A stretch of 64,000 nucleotides of DNA from Lachnospiraceae bacterium (GTDB lineage Bacteria > Bacillota > Clostridia > Lachnospirales > Lachnospiraceae). Positions 1-8,557 of this stretch are shown one piece after another. The notes under the pieces were generated by a model. It was not told where the DNA came from. It ran no database searches and saw nothing but the letters and a program-made list of their open reading frames with translations. The stretch lies in the NCBI GenBank assembly GCA_017474455.1, contig JAFVHP010000011.1, positions 206,824-270,823 of the forward strand, written 5' to 3'. The translations under genes were made by a program, and so were the position numbers. The stretch's first letter is position 1. Each line of letters begins with the position of its first letter.

Positions 1-91
1 CGTGTTCGCGGCGGGTTCCTGCGAAGCCACCGCGTTCGGCTGCGACCTCACCTATGATTATGTGACGATCAACGCAGATTACAGAAGCTGA
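1..91 (+). CDS. argJ: ArgJ, bifunctional ornithine acetyltransferase/N-acetylglutamate synthase (3' end only)
   Basis: Only the last 29 codons are in the window, ending TGA at 89-91. The tail contains [17 protein letters not shown], which matches the conserved C-terminus of ArgJ. ArgJ transfers the acetyl group from N-acetylornithine to glutamate in the cyclic arginine pathway. It lies 17 bases before argB, and argD follows, so this is an argJ-argB-argD operon entering from the left. The identification rests on the terminal motif and on synteny. Confidence 0.85.
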   Translation, partial: VFAAGSCEATAFGCDLTYDYVTINADYRS

Positions 92-108
92 AAGGATACA
101 GTTATAAA

Positions 109-996
109 ATGGAATTGGAAGAGAAGAGGCTCCTGGCACAGAAAAAAGCACAGGTCCTGATTGAGGCGCTGCCGTATATCCAGAAATTCAACCGCAAGAT
201 CATCGTTGTCAAATACGGCGGCAGCGCCATGACAAACGCCGAGCTGCAGCACAGCGTTATCGAAGACGTTACGCTCCTTAAGCTGGTCGGCTTCAAACCT
301 ATCCTGGTGCACGGCGGCGGCAAGGCCATCAGCAGCTGGGTCGCCAAAAGCGGAAAGGAAGCACAGTTCATCAACGGACTGCGCGTAACGGATGAAGAAA
401 CGATGGAGATCGCCGAGATGGTCCTCGGCAGGGTCGGAAAGAACCTTGTCACTATGGTAGAGGAACTGGGTGTCAGGGCCGTCAGCATCAACGGCAAGGA
501 CGGCGGGCTCCTGAAGGTTAAAAAGCGGTATTCCGGAGGACAGGATATCGGATTTGTCGGCGACATCTGCGGCGTGGATCCCAGGATCCTTTACGACCTG
601 CTGGAGCAGGACTACCTTCCGATCGTAGCGCCTGTCGGCCTCGATGACAATTTCGATACATACAATATCAACGCGGATGATGCTGCCTGTGCGATCGCCA
701 GGGCAGTAAAGGCGGACAAGCTGGTATATCTGACGGATGTGGAAGGTCTTTACCGTGATTTCGAGGATAAGTCATCCTTCATTTCCAGGATCAGCGTGGA
801 CGAGGCAAAGGAACTTATAGGAAGCGGCATGATCGGCGGCGGCATGCTGCCGAAACTTTCAGATTGTATCGAAGCAGTGGACAGCGGAGTGCGCAGGGTG
901 CATATCCTTGACGGCAGGATCCCGCACTGCCTGCTTTTGGAGATATTTACCGACCAGGGCGTCGGCACTGTATTCTACAAAGACCAGGAGGTATGA
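109..996 (+). CDS. argB: Acetylglutamate kinase
   Basis: A 295-residue amino acid kinase phosphorylating N-acetyl-L-glutamate, the second step towards ornithine/arginine. The N-terminal KYGGSAM and HGGGKAIS glycine-rich nucleotide/substrate loops are present. So are the central [12 protein letters not shown] segment and the C-terminal GGGMLPKL motif. Length is normal for the family. The ATG at 109 follows an AAGGA-type ribosome-binding site at about 92-96. It lies between argJ and argD. The product is cytosolic and usually arginine-inhibited; that regulation is family knowledge, not read from the sequence. Confidence 0.97.
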   Translation: MELEEKRLLAQKKAQVLIEALPYIQKFNRKIIVVKYGGSAMTNAELQHSVIEDVTLLKLVGFKPILVHGGGKAISSWVAKSGKEAQFINGLRVTDEETMEIAEMVLGRVGKNLVTMVEELGVRAVSINGKDGGLLKVKKRYSGGQDIGFVGDICGVDPRILYDLLEQDYLPIVAPVGLDDNFDTYNINADDAACAIARAVKADKLVYLTDVEGLYRDFEDKSSFISRISVDEAKELIGSGMIGGGMLPKLSDCIEAVDSGVRRVHILDGRIPHCLLLEIFTDQGVGTVFYKDQEV

Positions 997-1003
997 GCAA
1001 ATA

Positions 1004-2206
1004 ATGGCAGAAATGATGGAACTCATCGCGCAGGCGGAAAATGACCTGCTGCATACCTATAACCGTTATCCTATCGTTTTCGATCACGGCAAGGGCGTTT
1101 ACCTGTATGATATCGAAGGAAAAAAATACCTGGATTTTGCCGCGGGCATTGCGGTATTCGCCTTCGGTTACGGCAATGAGTACTATAACAACGCGCTGAA
1201 GACCCAGATCGACAAGCTCCTGCATACGTCGAATTATTTCTATAACGTTCCGGCCATCAATGCTGCACACAGGCTCAAAGCCCTGACCGGGATGGACAGG
1301 GTCTTCTTTACCAACAGCGGTGCGGAAGCAGTGGAAGGCGCCGTAAAGAGCGCCATGAAATACGGTTACGGCAGGGACGGGAAGGATGATCATGAAGTGA
1401 TCGCGCTGGAGCACTCCTTCCACGGACGCACCTATGGCGCGCTGTCCGTTACGGGCAACGAAGCGTACAGAAAGCCCTTCGGTCCCATGGCAGCCAATGT
1501 CCGCTTTGCGAAAATGAACGACATCGACAGTGTGAAGGCGCTGGTCAGCGACAGGACCTGCGCGCTGATCATGGAAGTCGTACAGGGCGAAGGCGGCCTG
1601 ATCCCCGCACAGCAGGAATTCCTGGAAGAAGTGCGCAGGATCTGTGACGAAAATGAAATGCTGCTGATCTTTGACGAGATCCAGTGCGGCATGGGCAGGA
1701 CAGGTTCCATGTTCGCGTTTGAGAATTACGGCGTAAGGCCGGATATCATGACTCTGGCCAAAGGCCTTGGCTGCGGCGTCCCCGTAGGCGCATTCCTGAT
1801 GACGGAAAAAGCCGCCTCCCTGACGCTGGTGCCCGGGGATCACGGTACGACTTACGGAGGCAATCCGTTCGCAGCCGCGTCCGTAAATGCTGTCCTGGAC
1901 CTGTTCGAACAGTCGGATGTCCTGGCGCATGTCAGGGACGTTTCGGCATATCTTGAGGCCGGTCTGGACAGCCTGGTTCAGAAATATGATTTCATAACCG
2001 GAAGGCGCGGTGCCGGACTTATGCAGGGACTGATCTTTGACAGACCTGCGGGAGATGTGATAAAAAAGGCAATGGACCTCGGACTGGTCATCATAAGTGC
2101 GGGAAGCAGTATCATCCGGTTTGTCCCGCCCCTTGTGATCAGCAGGGAAAACGTGGACGAGATGCTCCTGATCCTGGATAAGGCGATAAAGGAAGTATTC
2201 GGTTAA
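1004..2206 (+). CDS. argD: Acetylornithine aminotransferase (class III, PLP)
   Basis: A 400-residue class III aminotransferase converting N-acetylglutamate semialdehyde to N-acetylornithine. Visible landmarks are FFTNSGAEAVEGA, the substrate/PLP region HSFHGRTYGALS, IFDEIQCGMGRTG, and the PLP lysine in TLAKGLGCGVPVGAF. The reading frame stays open upstream into argB, but homology begins at MAEMMELIAQ. That places the start at 1004, 7 bases after the argB stop and downstream of AGGAGG at 985-990. A second in-frame ATG at 1013 is possible. It is third in the argJ-argB-argD run. Confidence 0.96.
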   Translation: MAEMMELIAQAENDLLHTYNRYPIVFDHGKGVYLYDIEGKKYLDFAAGIAVFAFGYGNEYYNNALKTQIDKLLHTSNYFYNVPAINAAHRLKALTGMDRVFFTNSGAEAVEGAVKSAMKYGYGRDGKDDHEVIALEHSFHGRTYGALSVTGNEAYRKPFGPMAANVRFAKMNDIDSVKALVSDRTCALIMEVVQGEGGLIPAQQEFLEEVRRICDENEMLLIFDEIQCGMGRTGSMFAFENYGVRPDIMTLAKGLGCGVPVGAFLMTEKAASLTLVPGDHGTTYGGNPFAAASVNAVLDLFEQSDVLAHVRDVSAYLEAGLDSLVQKYDFITGRRGAGLMQGLIFDRPAGDVIKKAMDLGLVIISAGSSIIRFVPPLVISRENVDEMLLILDKAIKEVFG

Positions 2207-3592
2207 GTGAAGAAGAATTCTGACTGGAAAAAGACCAGGAAAAGAAAAATAGTATTATGGTGGGTACTTTCACTGGCCGCGGCAGCAAGCATTGCTGCCG
2301 TGGTTTTTACCGCGTTCCGGTACGGGATCATCAGGCTGCCGGAACGAAATGAAGGACTGTTTGCCGGCAGAAAGACTGTCAGGCTCTGGTATTCGGACAA
2401 AGCGCTGGACGAATTCCTCTCGGGCGCGGAACTCTATTTCAATGAAAACAACAGGGACCTGAGACTGGATATCAGTTACGTGGAAAACGCCGCCTTTCTG
2501 GAACAGGTGAACCGGGCGTCGATCGAAGCCGACGAGGACCTGCCTGACCTGTTCATAACGGGTAATGACCAGCTGGAGATGGCATACCTTTCAGGGCTTG
2601 CCGTCCCCGTGAGCGGGGACCTGCATTTTGAAGACCCGCCGTTCTTCCCCGAAGCGGCAGTGAACGCGGTCACCTGTGACGACAAGATCGTGGGCTGGCC
2701 GATGTACTTTGATACGGCGGCCTTTGTTTATGACCCGGCTCTTTTGGGGGAGGGCGATGCCGTACCGGCTACGGTGACGGGCCTGATCGGTTTTTCCAAC
2801 CTGTATAATGCTCCGGCCGGTGTTACCGACGTGTTTAAATGGGACGTCAATGATATTTTCTATAATTACGGTTTCATAGGTTCGGCGATCGAGGCCGGAG
2901 GCGCCGGCGGGGATGACCCGCAGATGCTGCGGATCTATGACAGGGATGTCCTTAAATGTCTGCAGACATATCAGCAGCTGTCATCCTACTTTTCGATCGA
3001 TGCGTCGGAAGTGGATTATGAGACCGTAGTCAATGATTTCCTGCACGGGAAGTATGTTTTTTCCCTGGCGACGACGGATATCCTGAAAAGATTTGAAACG
3101 GCAGAACTCCTGCAGGACGAGGGCCTGATCGGGGATTTCGGCAGCGCCCCGCTGCCGGATGTCACGGATACTCTCCGGGCAAAGGGGATGTCTGTGACTT
3201 ACGCGCTGGTCCTGAACGGATACAGTGCCGAGCAGGAAGCAGCATCAGCTGTGGCAAAGTACCTTGTCTATGACAGGGGGGCAATGCTGTATGAACAGTC
3301 CGGGAAACTTCCCTGCGCAAGGCCTGCCGCACTTACGGATCCCCGTATGGATGGTTTCTATGCGGCATATGAGAAGTCCGAACCCATTGTAAAAATGAGG
3401 GAACTGGGAAACTTCTGGATGCTGACCGAGAACATGCTGCAGAAGGTATGGAGCGGGGAAGACGCGGAAGAATGCCTGTACGAACTCTATGAGCAGTGTA
3501 TGAGCCAGCTGGGGCGTGACGCTTCGGGAACTGCCAGGATCACAGATCCGGAACCGGTCGATATCCGGTCGGAACTGACCGGCGGGGACTGA
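2207..3592 (+). CDS. Membrane-anchored extracellular solute-binding protein
   Basis: A 461-residue protein starting at a GTG that directly abuts the argD stop. It has a basic N-terminus, then one hydrophobic segment (about residues 16-37), and no lipobox cysteine. The rest resembles family 1 (maltose-type) periplasmic binding proteins, with segments such as DLPDLFITGNDQLEMAYL, VGWPMYFDTAAFVY and a C-terminal helical region. It would sit outside the membrane on a non-cleaved anchor and bind a small solute, perhaps a sugar. No permease or ATPase gene is adjacent, so the transport partner and ligand are unknown. Co-transcription with argD is inferred from the zero spacing. Confidence 0.75.
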   Translation: MKKNSDWKKTRKRKIVLWWVLSLAAAASIAAVVFTAFRYGIIRLPERNEGLFAGRKTVRLWYSDKALDEFLSGAELYFNENNRDLRLDISYVENAAFLEQVNRASIEADEDLPDLFITGNDQLEMAYLSGLAVPVSGDLHFEDPPFFPEAAVNAVTCDDKIVGWPMYFDTAAFVYDPALLGEGDAVPATVTGLIGFSNLYNAPAGVTDVFKWDVNDIFYNYGFIGSAIEAGGAGGDDPQMLRIYDRDVLKCLQTYQQLSSYFSIDASEVDYETVVNDFLHGKYVFSLATTDILKRFETAELLQDEGLIGDFGSAPLPDVTDTLRAKGMSVTYALVLNGYSAEQEAASAVAKYLVYDRGAMLYEQSGKLPCARPAALTDPRMDGFYAAYEKSEPIVKMRELGNFWMLTENMLQKVWSGEDAEECLYELYEQCMSQLGRDASGTARITDPEPVDIRSELTGGD

Positions 3593-3624
3593 TATAAAGT
3601 ATTTATAAACTTAACATTTGTTTC

Positions 3625-3653
3625 TTGTAAACTAAAAAACCATTAGCTACAAT
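3625..3653 (+). promoter_or_regulatory. Candidate sigma-A promoter for comEA
   Basis: TTGTAA at 3625-3630 and TACAAT at 3648-3653 are separated by 17 bases in the AT-rich gap after the solute-binding gene, about 70 bases upstream of comEA. This suggests that the competence/two-component block is transcribed separately from the arginine genes. Confidence 0.55.
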
Positions 3654-3725
3654 TAATTGCATCACACAGCCGCACACGCCGGACATGTTCGGATGTATGC
3701 CATATAAGGAAAGGATGACTGTGTG

Positions 3726-4376
3726 ATGCTGATCAGAAAACGATTCAGTAAAACAGATGAAAAGTCAGGCAGGCGGAACCGCCTTATATGCCTGATTTTT
3801 GCGGTTCTGGCCGTTTCGGCCGCAGGCGCATGCTCTTCACCGCGTTTTACTTCAGCCGGCCCGGCCGGCATCAGGATAGTGGCGGATCCTCCGGAAGAGC
3901 AGGAAGATCTGCCGGATAACAGGACCGGTAACGATACCGAAACCGGCCCGGACGGGGGACAAAAGCTGTTCGTTTATGTATGCGGGCAGGTCCGTGAGCC
4001 GGGCGTATATGAACTCGACGAAGGATCCCGGGTGTTCGAAGCCGTCGAAGCTGCAGGCGGCATGACAGAGGAAGCACGACCGGACGGGATCAACCTGGCC
4101 GCCATCCTGCGGGATGCCGATGTTGTGTACATCGCTTCCGCCGCGGAGAAAGCCGGTGCCGCAGCCCGTGATGACGGCCGGATCAATATCAATACCGCGC
4201 CTGCATCAGAATTGACAGATCTTCCCGGGATAGGGGAGAAGCGCGCTTCCGATATAACGGATTACCGGGAGCTGAACGGCGCTTTTAAGAGTACCGAAGA
4301 CATTATGCTGGTCAGCGGTATCGGGGAAGCGCTGTATGAGAAGATCAAGGATAAGATCTGCGTAAGCGGGTACTGA
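3726..4376 (+). CDS. comEA: ComEA-type DNA-binding competence protein
   Basis: A 216-residue surface DNA receptor for natural transformation. Order: a basic N-terminus; a hydrophobic segment ending in AAGAC, which could be a lipobox; a low-complexity linker; a SLBB domain around LFVYVCGQVREPGVYEL; and a C-terminal pair of helix-hairpin-helix motifs beginning ININTAPASELTDLPGIG. ATG at 3726 is preferred over the adjoining GTG at 3723 because AGGAAAGGA lies about 9 bases upstream. ComEA binds incoming double-stranded DNA and hands it to ComEC, encoded 1.9 kb downstream. Confidence 0.9.
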   Translation: MLIRKRFSKTDEKSGRRNRLICLIFAVLAVSAAGACSSPRFTSAGPAGIRIVADPPEEQEDLPDNRTGNDTETGPDGGQKLFVYVCGQVREPGVYELDEGSRVFEAVEAAGGMTEEARPDGINLAAILRDADVVYIASAAEKAGAAARDDGRININTAPASELTDLPGIGEKRASDITDYRELNGAFKSTEDIMLVSGIGEALYEKIKDKICVSGY

Positions 4377-4439
4377 ATATGTGTGCCTGCAGGTACGCAG
4401 TTGCCGCCGCGGCCTGCGGCTGCGGCTTCGGAGGATAGA

Positions 4440-5135
4440 ATGTCTAAAATACTTGTGGTGGACGATGAGAAGTCCATCGTTAAAGGCCTGAGCTTTTCAC
4501 TGGCACAGGACGGTTACGACGTTGTGTGTGCCTATGACGGTGAAGAAGCGCTCGAAATGCTGCATTCGGAAAACCCGGATGCCGTACTGCTGGATGTTAT
4601 GCTGCCCAGACTGTCGGGATTCGATGTCCTGCGCCAGATGCGGCAGTTTTCAAATGTTCCTGTTATCATGCTGACTGCCAAGGGAGATGACATCGATAAG
4701 CTGACCGGTCTCGATTACGGTGCCGATGATTACATCCTTAAACCGTTCAATATACTGGAGGTCAAGGCGAGGATCAAGGCGGTCTTAAGGAGGACCGGAC
4801 AGAAATCCGCAGCGCCTGCCGCCGGCACAAGGCTCATCAGCGGAGATCTCATCATGGACACGGATAACCGGACTCTCTCCATCGCAGGAAGGGAGATCAA
4901 CCTGACAGGCAAGGAGTTCGAACTCCTGGAACTGATGGTCAGGCATCCCGGCAAGGTCTATGACCGGGAATCCCTGCTGAAAAGGATATGGGGAGAGGAT
5001 TATCCCGCCGAAGACAGGACTGTGGACGTCCATGTCAGGAGGCTCAGGGAGAAGATCGAGAGCAATCCGTCAGAACCCAGGTATGTCCGCACTAAATGGG
5101 GCGTAGGGTATTATTACAGAGATCCTGCCAGATGA
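4440..5135 (+). CDS. OmpR/PhoB-family response regulator
   Basis: A 231-residue regulator. The receiver domain is intact: acidic pair D8-D9, phosphoacceptor D52 in VLLDVMLP, T79 and K101 in ILKPF. A winged-helix DNA-binding domain follows, with the typical end VRTKWGVGYYYR. The start at 4440 is set by GGAGGAT just upstream and by the receiver N-terminus MSKILVVDDE; the longer frame back to 4383 is not needed. It overlaps the histidine kinase by four bases (ATGA). Its target promoters are not evident. The position between comEA and comEC suggests a link to envelope or competence state. Confidence 0.95.
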   Translation: MSKILVVDDEKSIVKGLSFSLAQDGYDVVCAYDGEEALEMLHSENPDAVLLDVMLPRLSGFDVLRQMRQFSNVPVIMLTAKGDDIDKLTGLDYGADDYILKPFNILEVKARIKAVLRRTGQKSAAPAAGTRLISGDLIMDTDNRTLSIAGREINLTGKEFELLELMVRHPGKVYDRESLLKRIWGEDYPAEDRTVDVHVRRLREKIESNPSEPRYVRTKWGVGYYYRDPAR

Positions 5136-6232
5136 AGGAAAACAGTACTGAAAAGAGGCAGGGGGCTTTTTCATTTCTCCGGAGCATGAAGCTCCGTCTG
5201 TTCGTATGCCTTCTATTGACCGGGATCATTCCCGTGTTTGTCATGGGTGAGATCATGATCAGGTCCAACCTGAAGGAATTCGGCCAGGGTATTGTCCATA
5301 AGGCTTTTGTCAGGGATACGTTCACACTGGAACTGATCCTGTTTCTTGTCGTGATCCTTATATCAGTCCTTCTTACAGCGATCCTGGCCAGGCCAGTTGA
5401 AAGACTGAAGGAGGCTGTGACCGAGCGGAGCCTTGGCCATACGGATCAGGACGTGTCAGGCTCCGGTTATCTGGAGACTGAACAGATCGCGGAGGAGTTC
5501 AATACTCTGACCGGCAGGCTGGATGATATGGACAGATCCAGGCTGGAATTTGTCTCAAATGTATCACATGAGCTGAAAACGCCTATGGCGTCCATGAAAG
5601 TACTGGCAGATTCACTCCTTCTCCAGGAGGATGTCCCGCCTGAAATGTACCGGGAATTCCTGGAAGATATCGATGAAGAGATCGACAGGGAGAACGATCT
5701 GATCCAGGAACTCCTGGGCCTTACAAAGATCGAACAGAAAGCGGCGCCAATGAACATCACGGCGGTCAACATCAACGCCCTGGCAGAGAGGATACTGAAG
5801 CGTGTCCGCCCCCTCGCCCAGAAACGCGATATTGAGCTGACCCTGCTTTCCGAGCGTGATGTTACGGCATATGTGGATGAAGTCAAGATGACCATGATCA
5901 TCACCAACCTGGTGGACAACGCGGTCAAGTATAATAAAGACCACGGCAGGGTGGACGTGACCGTTGATTCGGACCATAAGATGTTTACCGTCGCCGTGAG
6001 TGATACGGGCAGCGGGATCCCCGCCGAAGCGCTTCCGTATATCTATGAACGTTTCTATCGTGTAGACAAATCCAGATCCAGGGAAGTCGGCGGGACAGGC
6101 CTGGGTCTTGCCATCGTAAAGAGCGCCGTCGTGCTGCACCGCGGGACGATCTCCGTAGTCAGCAAAGAGAATGAGGGCAGTACCTTTACCGTCAGCATTC
6201 CCCTGTCTTATAAACAGAGAACGGCCGTCTGA
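5132..6232 (+). CDS. Membrane sensor histidine kinase (HAMP-HisKA-HATPase)
   Basis: A 366-residue partner of the preceding regulator. Transmembrane segments at about 20-40 and 67-86 enclose a short external loop of roughly 25 residues. A HAMP-like linker follows, then a HisKA domain with H146 in SHELKTPMASM. The ATPase domain has the N box around N263, DTGSGIP at 291-297 and GGTGLGLAIV at about 320-329. The tiny sensor loop suggests that it senses the membrane or a partner protein rather than a large ligand (inference). The ATG at 5132 overlaps the regulator stop. Confidence 0.94.
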   Translation: MKENSTEKRQGAFSFLRSMKLRLFVCLLLTGIIPVFVMGEIMIRSNLKEFGQGIVHKAFVRDTFTLELILFLVVILISVLLTAILARPVERLKEAVTERSLGHTDQDVSGSGYLETEQIAEEFNTLTGRLDDMDRSRLEFVSNVSHELKTPMASMKVLADSLLLQEDVPPEMYREFLEDIDEEIDRENDLIQELLGLTKIEQKAAPMNITAVNINALAERILKRVRPLAQKRDIELTLLSERDVTAYVDEVKMTMIITNLVDNAVKYNKDHGRVDVTVDSDHKMFTVAVSDTGSGIPAEALPYIYERFYRVDKSRSREVGGTGLGLAIVKSAVVLHRGTISVVSKENEGSTFTVSIPLSYKQRTAV

Positions 6233-6256
6233 TCTTTCCGGAAAGAAGGAATTTAT

Positions 6257-8557
6257 ATACGTCCTGCTTCACGCCCGCTGTGTATCTGCGCAGCGGTCTT
6301 TATACTTATACTTTATGTCGTGCTGCGGCTGTTTGAACCGGGCCTGTACTGCGGGAACAGTTTTGATAAGTACGGGCACAGGATCATGGCCTTTGACGGT
6401 ACCGTTAAGGACAGATACCTGAAGCTGAGCAGTGAGGGACAGTTTTCCCTTGTGGTCGAGCTGGAGGGAGTGGACAAGATCCCGGAAGGCTGGAGCATAC
6501 TGGTCTATATCGACGGGGAAGAAGACGGGCTGGCTCTTCTGGAGAAGAGTCTGTTCAGAGGAAAACATGTATCTGCTGCCGGTACGGTATACCTGTTCCG
6601 GGCAGCGACGAACCCGGGTGAATTTGACCTAAAGCGTTATCACAGCATAAAGAAACATGCTTTCGCCCTGTATAACGGAAGGGTGACCGGAACAGTGCCG
6701 GGAGAACGTATCAGGTTTCTGCAGGCACCTGTTACATGCATCGGCGAGTGGCTGCGCGGGTTCAGGATCTTCTGCCGCCGGATACTTCTGGACAATCTCG
6801 ATATCAGGGAGGCGGGAACGGCGGGAGCGATGCTGCTGGGCGAAAAAGGTATGATCAGCTCCGAAACGAAACTGCTCTATAAAGACAGCGGCATCATTCA
6901 TATCCTGGCCATTTCCGGCCTTCACGTTTCGCTGATCGGCAGCGGCTTGTTCGGGATCCTGACCGGTAGGAAAAAGCTGCCGGGGCTGCCGGCTTTTGAA
7001 GGGATCGGGATCAGGAGGGCAGCTCTTGTTTCTGCCGCTGTAATGATCCTGTATGGTATGATGACCGGTTTTGGCGTATCCGTATTCAGGGCGGTGTTGA
7101 TGTTCCTTGTGCGTCAGGCGGCCCGTCTTGTAAACAGGACTTATGACATGCTTTCAGCCCTGAGTCTTTCGGCCATCCTTCTTCTTGCGGCAGAACCGTA
7201 CTGTCTGTTCGATACCGGCTTTGTGTTTTCGTTCGGTGCTGTCACCGTGATCGCCGTATCTGCTGAATTCTTTAAGGGCAGTCTTTCGAGAGGGCTGTTC
7301 TTCTGGCTGTTCATGCTTCCGCTGTTTATTCGCTCATCTTACTCTTTTCCTCCGTACAGCATACTGCTGAATCTTATCATTCTGCCTCTGATGGAACTGC
7401 TGATCCCGTCTGTTATGATCCTTATCGCGGCAGGCGCCCTGCTGCCCGGCAGTATGGCGGCAGGTATTTCATCGCTCTGGCTGAGGATGATACTGTATTT
7501 TATCGATACACTGTCGGGCAGGGCGGGAGCCCTGCCGTACAGCACTCTGATCACCGGCAGGCCGTCCGTTGTCAGGATGGCGGCCTGTTATACCTGCTTT
7601 TTACTCTCTGTATATCTGATATCCGGAAAGAAAGCTTCCGGTCAGGGCAGTATGAAAAGAAAGACCGGCGCCGTGCTGCTTACGGTCTTTGGTCTTTTGA
7701 TCCTGCTGGTGCGGATCCACACAGGCTTGGATATCTGTATGCTGGACGTGGGACAGGGTGACGGGATCCTGATCCGGTGCGGTGCAGGAAACATACTTGC
7801 GGACGGTGGTTCATCGTCGGAAAGCGCTCTCTATGAATACAGTCTGTATCCGTGTCTTTCATATTACGGAGTCCGGAACATTGATCTTATGATCATCAGT
7901 CACGATGATTATGACCACCTGAGTGCCTCTTACGAGCTGCTGGAGGAAGGACGCATCCGTGTAAAATGCCTCTGTCTGCCGGATATACCGGAAAACGATA
8001 AGGGAGAATGGTACCGGAAACTGGAAGCGGCTGCGGACTTAAGGGGTATCCCGGTCGCTTATATGGCGAAAGGAGACGTGCTCGTCCGGGAAGCTTCAAC
8101 CGGTACGCAGGAGCTTACGCTTACGGTACTGCATCCGGAGCATGGCCGCACCTATGCGGATGCGAACGAGACTTCCCTGACATTCCTGCTGTCTTACGGA
8201 GAGTTCGACGCGCTGTTCACCGGGGACCTGGAGAGCACACAGGAAGAGAGTGCGGCGGAGGCTTACCGGAAATACAAAGGCAGTCCGGACCCCGGCGGGA
8301 TCGAACTTTTGAAAGTGGCGCACCACGGATCCCGCGATTCAACTTCAGAGGAATTCCTGGATGTTTTTGAGCCGCAGCTTTCCCTGATATCCGCGGGAAG
8401 GTCCAATCCGTACGGCCATCCGCATAAAGAAACGCTGGACAGGCTTGAAAATACCGGAAGCCGCGTACTGTGCACGGCAGAACACGGAGCGATCTGCATA
8501 AGGGCATTTCCAGACGGAAGATTTCTGGTCTATAATGAAACGTATGGCACAGACTAA
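6257..8557 (+). CDS. comEC: ComEC/Rec2 DNA-internalisation channel
   Basis: Polytopic membrane protein that carries single-stranded DNA across the membrane during transformation. It contains the Competence domain (HILAISGLHVSLIGSG, then many transmembrane helices) and a C-terminal metallo-beta-lactamase domain (LDVGQGDGILI, ISHDDYDHLSA, VAHHGSRDST). The first ATG/GTG/TTG in frame is GTG 6320, which would remove the first membrane helix (ICAAVFILILYVVL). The frame is open back to the kinase stop with no ATG, GTG or TTG. I place the start at ATA 6257, 6 bases after AAGGA, giving MRPASRPLC, a typical ComEC N-terminus. CTG 6278 is an alternative. The start is uncertain; the product is not. Confidence 0.9.
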   Translation: MRPASRPLCICAAVFILILYVVLRLFEPGLYCGNSFDKYGHRIMAFDGTVKDRYLKLSSEGQFSLVVELEGVDKIPEGWSILVYIDGEEDGLALLEKSLFRGKHVSAAGTVYLFRAATNPGEFDLKRYHSIKKHAFALYNGRVTGTVPGERIRFLQAPVTCIGEWLRGFRIFCRRILLDNLDIREAGTAGAMLLGEKGMISSETKLLYKDSGIIHILAISGLHVSLIGSGLFGILTGRKKLPGLPAFEGIGIRRAALVSAAVMILYGMMTGFGVSVFRAVLMFLVRQAARLVNRTYDMLSALSLSAILLLAAEPYCLFDTGFVFSFGAVTVIAVSAEFFKGSLSRGLFFWLFMLPLFIRSSYSFPPYSILLNLIILPLMELLIPSVMILIAAGALLPGSMAAGISSLWLRMILYFIDTLSGRAGALPYSTLITGRPSVVRMAACYTCFLLSVYLISGKKASGQGSMKRKTGAVLLTVFGLLILLVRIHTGLDICMLDVGQGDGILIRCGAGNILADGGSSSESALYEYSLYPCLSYYGVRNIDLMIISHDDYDHLSASYELLEEGRIRVKCLCLPDIPENDKGEWYRKLEAAADLRGIPVAYMAKGDVLVREASTGTQELTLTVLHPEHGRTYADANETSLTFLLSYGEFDALFTGDLESTQEESAAEAYRKYKGSPDPGGIELLKVAHHGSRDSTSEEFLDVFEPQLSLISAGRSNPYGHPHKETLDRLENTGSRVLCTAEHGAICIRAFPDGRFLVYNETYGTD

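Noticed and set aside
947-1930. 327-codon minus-strand ORF over argD
   Set aside because: It is antisense to clear argD homology, with no motif or ribosome-binding site; a shadow of codon bias. The same holds for 16071-17099 and 29050-30129 on the minus strand.
6320-6322. GTG 6320 as the comEC start
   Set aside because: It would cut off the first membrane helix, which is encoded in frame upstream and looks like the normal ComEC N-terminus.
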